Positions 45,588 to 51,279 of a stretch of 51,279 bases of DNA are shown piece after piece. The stretch is from NCBI GenBank assembly GCA_003132525.1, contig PKXZ01000049.1:92727-144005 (forward strand), written 5' to 3'. The stretch comes from Candidatus Dormiibacterota bacterium (GTDB lineage: Bacteria > Chloroflexota > Dormibacteria > Aeolococcales > Aeolococcaceae). The notes beneath the pieces were generated by a model. It had not been told where the DNA came from and did no database searches. It was given only the letters and a program-made list of their open reading frames with translations. The translations under genes were made by a program, and so were the position numbers. Every line of letters begins with the position of its first letter. Position 1 is the first letter of the stretch.

Positions 45588-45941
45588 ATGGCCAAGGCTC
45601 GAAGCGCTACGGGCGGCCCCCGGACGCCGCGTCCGGTCCTTCCCACACCGGCTTCAGGCCGGAGCGGCCCGCTCGGCTATTTGCGGGGCGTCTGGGAGGA
45701 GCTGAAAAAGGTCGTCTGGCCCGCTCGGGACGAGCTGGCGCGGATGACCGGCATCGTCATTGCCACCGTGATCATCTTTGCCGCCCTGGTGGGGAGCGCG
45801 GACTACCTGCTCAGCCTGGGTGTCAAGCAGGCGATCACCACCCAGGCGGCCTCGGCCACTCCGACCGCAGTGCCGTCCACCACCGTACCGACCGCCGTAC
45901 CAACTGTCGCACCCACCGTCGCACCGACGGTATCGCCGTAG
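45588..45941 (+). CDS. secE: Preprotein translocase subunit SecE, with Pro/Thr/Val-rich C-terminal tail
   Basis: YLRGVWEELKKVVWPARDELARMTGIVIATVIIFAALVGSADYLLSLGVKQAI followed by PTAVPSTTVPTAVPTVAPTVAPTVSP. Confidence 0.93.
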   Translation: MAKARSATGGPRTPRPVLPTPASGRSGPLGYLRGVWEELKKVVWPARDELARMTGIVIATVIIFAALVGSADYLLSLGVKQAITTQAASATPTAVPSTTVPTAVPTVAPTVAPTVSP

Positions 45942-45954
45942 CCGTCGTGGGAGA

Positions 45955-46521
45955 ATGAACATCGCTGTGAGCAACGCCGCCGTTTCCGCCAAGGACGCCC
46001 GCTGGTACGTGGTGCACGCGTATTCCGGCCATGAGGAAAAAGTTCGCGCGAACCTTCTGAAGCGCGTCGAATCGATGGACATGCACGATCAGATCTTCGA
46101 CGTCCTGGTCCCGACCGAGGAGGTCATGGAGATCAAGGATGGTCAGCGCCGTAAGGTGAGCAAGCGGATCTTCCCCGGCTACATCCTCGTCAACATGGTG
46201 ATGTCGGATGAGTCGTGGTACGTCGTTCGCAACACACCGGGCGTGACGTCCTTCGTCGGCTCGGGCAACAAGCCCGTTCCGTTGCAGGAGCACGAGATTC
46301 GCGGCATCCAGAAGCAGGTGAAGGCCGAGGCGCCCACCAAGGTCAACGTCGAATACGAGGTTGGCGAGAACGTTCGCGTCATCGATGGGCCGTTCACCGA
46401 CTTCCACGGCAAGGTGACCGAGATCAACGTCGAGAAAGGCAAGCTCAAGGTGCTCGTCAACATGTTTGGACGCGAGACACCTGTCGAGCTCGACCTGCTC
46501 CAGGTCGAGCGGCTCCGCTAG
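45955..46521 (+). CDS. nusG: Transcription termination/antitermination protein NusG
   Basis: RWYVVHAYSGHEEKVRANLLKRVESM...FPGYILVNMVMSDESWYVVRNTPGVTSFVG...VRVIDGPFTDFHGKVTEIN (KOW). Confidence 0.97.
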   Translation: MNIAVSNAAVSAKDARWYVVHAYSGHEEKVRANLLKRVESMDMHDQIFDVLVPTEEVMEIKDGQRRKVSKRIFPGYILVNMVMSDESWYVVRNTPGVTSFVGSGNKPVPLQEHEIRGIQKQVKAEAPTKVNVEYEVGENVRVIDGPFTDFHGKVTEINVEKGKLKVLVNMFGRETPVELDLLQVERLR

Positions 46522-46551
46522 GCAGCATCACAAGGAAACGCAAGGAAACCA

Positions 46552-46974
46552 ATGAGCAAGAAGAAGGTCAAGACGGTCATCAAGCTGCAGCTCCAGGCAG
46601 GCAAGGCCACCCCGGCCCCGCCGGTCGGGACCGCGCTGGGGCCGCACGGGCTGAACATCATGGAGTTCTGCAAGGCGTACAACGAGCGCACGGCGAATCT
46701 GTCCGGGGTCATTCCTGCGCAGATCACCGTATACGAGGACAGAACGTTCAGCTTCATCACCAAGACACCCCCGGCGTCGGAGCTCTTGAAGAAGGCCGCC
46801 GGTGTCGAGAAGGGATCGGGAACCCCGAACCGCGACAAGGTTGGAGCGCTGTCCAAGCAGCAGGTGCGCGAGATCGCCGAAGTCAAGCAGGCCGACCTCA
46901 ACGCCCACGACCTGGAGCACGCCACAAGGATCATCGAGGGCACGGCGCGATCAATGGGTCTGAACGTCAACTAA
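46552..46974 (+). CDS. rplK: 50S ribosomal protein L11
   Basis: [37 protein letters not shown]. Confidence 0.98.
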   Translation: MSKKKVKTVIKLQLQAGKATPAPPVGTALGPHGLNIMEFCKAYNERTANLSGVIPAQITVYEDRTFSFITKTPPASELLKKAAGVEKGSGTPNRDKVGALSKQQVREIAEVKQADLNAHDLEHATRIIEGTARSMGLNVN

Positions 46975-47029
46975 ACCACTGAGTGGGAGGACGCCTGATG
47001 CGTCCGCCAACACCACGGAGCAAGTGAAG

Positions 47030-47740
47030 ATGCCCAAACAGCACGGCAAGAAGTACCGCGAAGCCGCGAGCGCGATCGAAGCGGGGAAGTTCTATCCACC
47101 GTCCGAGGCGGTGAGCCTGGTCCGCCAGACTGCGGTCACCGCGTTCGATTCGTCGATCGAGGCTCACGTCCGCCTCGGTATCGATCCACGCCACGCAGAT
47201 CAGGTGGTGCGCAGCACCGTGACGCTTCCCCACGGCACCGGGAAGACCCGGCGGATCGCGGTGTTCGCGACCGGCGAGAAGCTCCGCGAGGCCATCGAGG
47301 CCGGGGCGGAGGTCGTCGGCGGCGAGGACCTGGTCAAGAAGGTGCAGGACGGACAGATCGACTTCGACGTCGCGCTGGCCACTCCCGAGGTCATGGGCAT
47401 GGTTGGCCGCCTCGGCAAGATCCTCGGCCCTCGCGGTCTGATGCCCAACCCCAAGGCGGGGACGGTGACCTTCGATATCGCCAAGGCGATCCAGGATGTT
47501 CAGGGCGGCAGGGTCGAGTTCCGCAATGACAGGACTGGCATCATTCACACCGCAATTGGTAAAGCTTCGTTCGACGACGACAAATTGCGCGACAATTTCG
47601 CCGCTTTGATGGATGCAATTGTTCGGGCCAAGCCCTCCGGCGCGAAGGGCACCTACGTAAAGACGGTCACGATCGCCGCGACCATGGGACCAGGGATACC
47701 GGTCGACCCGGTACAGGCAGCACGCTTGACGGTGGGCTGA
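47030..47740 (+). CDS. rplA: 50S ribosomal protein L1
   Basis: MPKQHGKKYREAAS...GKTRRIAVFATGEK...GRLGKILGPRGLMPNPKAGTVT. GTG 47024 also possible. Confidence 0.97.
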   Translation: MPKQHGKKYREAASAIEAGKFYPPSEAVSLVRQTAVTAFDSSIEAHVRLGIDPRHADQVVRSTVTLPHGTGKTRRIAVFATGEKLREAIEAGAEVVGGEDLVKKVQDGQIDFDVALATPEVMGMVGRLGKILGPRGLMPNPKAGTVTFDIAKAIQDVQGGRVEFRNDRTGIIHTAIGKASFDDDKLRDNFAALMDAIVRAKPSGAKGTYVKTVTIAATMGPGIPVDPVQAARLTVG

Positions 47741-47753
47741 GGTCCCGATCGAT

Positions 47754-48986
47754 TTGATCAGGCTCCTTATCGTCGACGACATCGCGAGCACGCGGGATAA
47801 CCTGCGCAAACTCCTCGGGTTCGAAGAGGACATCGAGGTCATCGGCACCGCGGGCGACGGCAAGCAGGGACTCGAGGAAGCGCACCGCCTGCTCCCCGAC
47901 ATCGTGCTGACCGACGTGAACATGCCGATCATGGACGGCATCCAGCTCACCGAGCGGCTCGCTCAGGAGCTGCCGGCCTCGCCGGTGATCATCATGTCGG
48001 TGCAGGGCGAGCGGGACTACCTCCGCCGCGCCATGCAGGCGGGAGCGCGCGAGTACCTGATCAAGCCGTTCAGCCACGACGAGCTCGTCGCGGCGATCCG
48101 GCGCGTGCATCAGCTCGAGGAGAAGAAGGGAACCTTCGCGCGCGCCGCTACCCCGGACGGCTCCGGCGCCCCGCGTGCCGCAGCGCTCGGCGAGGTGATC
48201 GTGCTCTTCTCCGGCAAGGGCGGGGTGGGGAAGACGATGCTCGCAACCAACCTCTCGGTGGCGCTTGCCGTCGAGACGGAGTCACGCGTGGCGCTCGTCG
48301 ATCTCGATCTCCAGTTCGGGGACATCGGGGTCATGCTCAACCTCGATCACAGCCGGAGCATCACCGATGTCGTCGAGTCGGAGACCCTCGAGCCCGAGAT
48401 GCTCAACGAGATCATGGCCCAGGGACCGAACGGCGTCCGGGTCCTGCTCGCTCCCATCAGCCCGGAGCTGGCCGACCTCATCACCGGCGACCACGTTCGC
48501 ATGGTGATGGCGGAGCTGCGCAAGACCTTCGACTACGTGGTCATCGACACGTCGTCGCACCTGGCCGACTTCAACCTCGAGGTCATCGAGTCCGCGCAGC
48601 ACATCCTCGTGGTCACCGCGCTCACCATCCCCGCGATCAAGGACGCGAAACTGGCCCTGAAGGTCCTCGAGTCCCTCACCGTCGACCCGGCCTCCGTCCT
48701 GCTGGTCGTCGATCGGAGCGACTCGCATTCCGACTTTAACAAGGACTCGATCGAGCAGAACCTGCGCCACAGCGTCGGCGCCCAGATCCCGTACGACCCG
48801 CGCGTTGTCGGCGACTCCATCAACCGGGGCATCCCGTTCGTCACCTCGAGCCCCGAGGCGGAGATCAGCCGCTCGATCCGCGAACTCGCCGGCGCCCTCG
48901 TCCCAGGCGGCGGCCAGCCGGTCGGTGCCGGCGCCGCCGCGGGCAAGGCCGACGACAAGCGCAAACGCCGCATCTTCGGACGCTGA
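47754..48986 (+). CDS. Receiver domain + MinD/CpaE-like ATPase (TadZ/CpaE family)
   Basis: REC: LLIVDDIASTRDNL, DIVLTDVNMPIMDG, LIKPFS; ATPase: VLFSGKGGVGKTMLATNLSVAL, LVDLDLQFGDIGVMLNL. TTG start. Confidence 0.9.
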   Translation: MIRLLIVDDIASTRDNLRKLLGFEEDIEVIGTAGDGKQGLEEAHRLLPDIVLTDVNMPIMDGIQLTERLAQELPASPVIIMSVQGERDYLRRAMQAGAREYLIKPFSHDELVAAIRRVHQLEEKKGTFARAATPDGSGAPRAAALGEVIVLFSGKGGVGKTMLATNLSVALAVETESRVALVDLDLQFGDIGVMLNLDHSRSITDVVESETLEPEMLNEIMAQGPNGVRVLLAPISPELADLITGDHVRMVMAELRKTFDYVVIDTSSHLADFNLEVIESAQHILVVTALTIPAIKDAKLALKVLESLTVDPASVLLVVDRSDSHSDFNKDSIEQNLRHSVGAQIPYDPRVVGDSINRGIPFVTSSPEAEISRSIRELAGALVPGGGQPVGAGAAAGKADDKRKRRIFGR

Positions 48987-49041
48987 GCGCCGCCGGGTTC
49001 GGACGCTGAGCGCCGCCGGCTTCGGACGCTAAGCGACGCAC
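48975..49041 (+). repeat. 23-bp tandem repeat (about 2.9 copies) spanning the CpaE-like stop codon
   Basis: TTCGGACGCTGAGCGCCGCCGGG (48975) / TTCGGACGCTGAGCGCCGCCGGC (48998) / TTCGGACGCTAAGCGACGCAC (49021). Confidence 0.9.
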
Positions 49042-49043
49042 AC

Positions 49044-49201
49044 GGACGGAGAAGACCCCGGCTCCGGCTTCAAACCGGACTATTCAGCCTCCGCCGGGGT
49101 CTCCTCCGTCCACGGTCGGTGGCGAATCCACCCTCAGCCCGAGTCTCCTCCGTCCGTCCGTAGGTGCGTATTAGTGCGGTATGAAGCCGGAGCCGGGGTC
49201 T
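49044..49201. repeat. Nested inverted repeats capable of alternative hairpins
   Basis: AGACCCCGGCTCCGGCTTCA (49053-49072) is the perfect reverse complement of 49182-49201; GGACGGAG + GACCCCGGC (49044-49062) also pair with GCCGGGGTC + CTCCGTCC (49093-49111). Confidence 0.85.
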
Positions 49202-49203
49202 CT

Positions 49204-50457
49204 TTAGTCCCTGCCGAATGCGAGCCGGCGCCGGCCGCGCTTCTTGCCGGGTTGCTCGGCAGCCGACTCCGCTCCCGCATCGCCGGTGAGGGCGGCGGCG
49301 AGGCGCTCGAAAGCGGCAGTGGCGGGGGAGGAGTGGCCGCCGATCACGACGGGGACACCTGAGCTGACCGATCCACCGATGGCCTGGGCGTCGTGGGGGA
49401 TCTCGGCCGCGACCGGGTGACGGAGGAAGTCTTCGATTCGGGCTTTGTCCATGCCTCCGGCGAGTGGCGCGTCGCGGTGGTTTGCGACCACGACGATTCG
49501 TTCCGGATCGACCTGGAGGACACCGATCACCGACATGATCAGGCGGGTGTTCTTCACCGAGGTGACGCTGAAGTCGGTGACGAGCACGATGTGGTCGGAG
49601 TTCTCGAGCGCCTCGAGGGTGATCTCGGAGAGCTGCGCCGTGGTGTCCGCAACGACTGTCTCGAAGGTCGAGCGCAGCTCGGCCACCAGTGAGCGCAGAT
49701 GGGCGGTGGTCACGTAGTCGGCAAGCTCGGGGCTCGGGGGTGCCGCGAGGACGGTCAGCCCCTGCGGGCCGAGGGAGAGCGCCTGCTGGATCACGTGACG
49801 ATCGGCCATGCCCGCGTCGCTGGCGGCGAACTCCGCGATCGATCCGTCCGGGGTCATCGCGAGCAACGCGGCAATGTCGCCGAACTGGAGCGAGAGATCC
49901 ACGAGCACAACGCTCCCCGGGTGTGGCCGGTTGAGCACCAGCGCGAGATTGGTGGCGATGATCGACTTGCCGACACCGCCCTTGCCCGAGACGATCGTGA
50001 TCATGCGGCCGTCGCGCCGACGGCCTCCGTCTGCGGCGGCGGGGCTTCCGGCTGCGGGTTGGTGAACCGCCTGGGCGGCGCGCTTGCGGGCCTGGAAGGC
50101 GTGGACCCGGTGAATCGCGGCAACCAGGTCGTCCCCGGCGAAGGGCTTCTGGAGCACCTCGCGGGCGCCGGCGAGCATCGCCCTCCGGAAGAGCTCGCTG
50201 CCGCTCTCCATCGACATCAGGATCACGCCGGCCTGGGGGGCATACTCCGCGAGCATCTCGGTCGTCTGGACACCATCGAGGCCGGTCAGCCCGGCATCGA
50301 GCACCGCGATGTCCGGCACCAGGTGGAGCGCTTCCTGGAGTGCCTGCTCGCCGTCAATTGCGGTGCCGCAAACCGTGATGTCCTCTTCGGCGGCGAGGCG
50401 CCGGACGAGGTTGGCGCGGATGCGCTCGCTGCCGTCGGCAACCAGGACGCGGATCAC
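49204..50457 (-). CDS. Receiver domain + MinD/CpaE-like ATPase (paralog)
   Basis: REC: VLVADGSERIRANL, DIAVLDAGLTGLDG, LQKPFAGDDL; ATPase: ITIVSGKGGVGKSIIATNLALVL, LVDLSLQFGDIAALL. Confidence 0.9.
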   Translation of the reverse strand: MIRVLVADGSERIRANLVRRLAAEEDITVCGTAIDGEQALQEALHLVPDIAVLDAGLTGLDGVQTTEMLAEYAPQAGVILMSMESGSELFRRAMLAGAREVLQKPFAGDDLVAAIHRVHAFQARKRAAQAVHQPAAGSPAAADGGRRRDGRMITIVSGKGGVGKSIIATNLALVLNRPHPGSVVLVDLSLQFGDIAALLAMTPDGSIAEFAASDAGMADRHVIQQALSLGPQGLTVLAAPPSPELADYVTTAHLRSLVAELRSTFETVVADTTAQLSEITLEALENSDHIVLVTDFSVTSVKNTRLIMSVIGVLQVDPERIVVVANHRDAPLAGGMDKARIEDFLRHPVAAEIPHDAQAIGGSVSSGVPVVIGGHSSPATAAFERLAAALTGDAGAESAAEQPGKKRGRRRLAFGRD

Positions 50458-50466
50458 GGCGCCACC

Positions 50467-51279
50467 TTACCTCCGCCCCAGGCTGAATCGGCGCCGGTAC
50501 ACCGGGGGCTCGGGCGCCGGTATCTCGACGGTGCCCACATCGACGCTCGCAGGCGCGGCGATGAGCTGGGCAAGCGAAGTCAGCCGGCGAGCCAGCTCCG
50601 AGCGGGGCTGGGCAAGGACGATCGGCATTCCGGAGTCGAGTGATGGATCGACACGGGGGTCGTAGGGGAGGTCGATGAGGACGCCCCGGCCAAGGATCTG
50701 CTCGATGTCCTCGCGGCGATAGTTGGTACGCGGACGCGTGTGGTTCAGGACGATATCGACACGATCCAGGTCGACACCCAGTGCCTCGAGCATGAGCAGC
50801 GTTGCCTTGGTGCCGCGCACGGCGCTGAGGTTGTAGCTGGTGACCAGGAGCAGTCGATCGGCGAGCTCGAACGCCTCCAGGACGCGCTCATCGACGCTGG
50901 ACGGCGTGTCCACCACGACGAACTCATGCGCCCGGGCAGTCGTCCGGATGATCGAGCGCAGGTGGGCGGCGCCGATCGCCTCGGCCAGCTCGGGGCTCGA
51001 CGGGGCACGGAGCACCCGCACCTCTCCAGAACCGGTGGCGAGGACGTCGTCGAGCAGGCTGGCGTCGATGTCCTCGCCGTGCGCTGCCAGATCGGCAATG
51101 GTGAGGGGGTGATGCTCAACATGGAGCATGCTCGCCGCATCACCGAACTGGAGATCGATGTCCAGCAGCGCTGCGCGGCCGTCGGCACCATGGGCGAGGA
51201 TCACCGCGAGGTTGGTGGCCACCATCGACGCGCCGGTGCCTCCTTTGCCGGAGAAGGCGACCACGATGGTCGCGCGACC
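50467..51279 (-). CDS. CpaE/TadZ-like MinD-family ATPase (partial, open at right edge)
   Basis: ATIVVAFSGKGGTGASMVATNLAVILAHG...LLDIDLQFGDAASML; the frame stays open to the window edge. Confidence 0.87.
   Translation of the reverse strand, partial: GRATIVVAFSGKGGTGASMVATNLAVILAHGADGRAALLDIDLQFGDAASMLHVEHHPLTIADLAAHGEDIDASLLDDVLATGSGEVRVLRAPSSPELAEAIGAAHLRSIIRTTARAHEFVVVDTPSSVDERVLEAFELADRLLLVTSYNLSAVRGTKATLLMLEALGVDLDRVDIVLNHTRPRTNYRREDIEQILGRGVLIDLPYDPRVDPSLDSGMPIVLAQPRSELARRLTSLAQLIAAPASVDVGTVEIPAPEPPVYRRRFSLGRR

Noticed and set aside
48975-49201. CRISPR-like array
   Set aside because: The 23-bp units are directly adjacent with no spacers, and the rest are inverted repeats; no cas genes nearby.

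Overview
A high-GC bacterial chromosomal segment, densely coding, with no convincing phage, transposon or CRISPR content. Left to right it holds: a PLD-like lipoprotein (cut by the left edge); two S53 sedolisin-type peptidases; an SDR, a serine hydrolase, a divergent transketolase-like protein and an M20 amidohydrolase; a stand-alone LigD-type polymerase domain; a compact operon of S1P-lyase-like PLP enzyme, FGGY kinase and MFS transporter; agmatinase-like and HAD proteins; an orphan SBP_bac_5 solute-binding lipoprotein divergent from a MocR/PdxR-type regulator; an acyl-CoA synthetase and an EamA transporter; four multidomain c-di-GMP proteins; HxlR, DksA/TraR-like and Crp/Fnr regulators; WS/DGAT and several alpha/beta hydrolases; an Ogt/AlkA-Ada repair pair; CysH; the rpmG-tRNA-Trp(CCA)-secE-nusG-rplK-rplA cluster; and three CpaE/TadZ-like (MinD-type) ATPases. 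The best leads are: (1) a three-copy direct-repeat operator array (AATGG-N18-AAGTGG, always 23 bp start to start) between the MocR gene and the divergent SBP gene, two copies lying in a 164-bp-offset duplication; (2) a REC-MinD ATPase gene starting 13 nt after rplA where rplJ/rplL would be expected, followed by two more such ATPases; (3) mutually exclusive hairpins and 23-bp tandem repeats between the convergent CpaE-like genes; (4) a dyad motif shared by promoter regions of two c-di-GMP genes and the Crp/Fnr gene; (5) the S1P-lyase-like/FGGY/MFS operon. rpmG, the tRNA and the left-edge PLD-like gene are absent from the supplied ORF track and were read from the sequence. Functional calls rest on motif recognition only; no searches were run.
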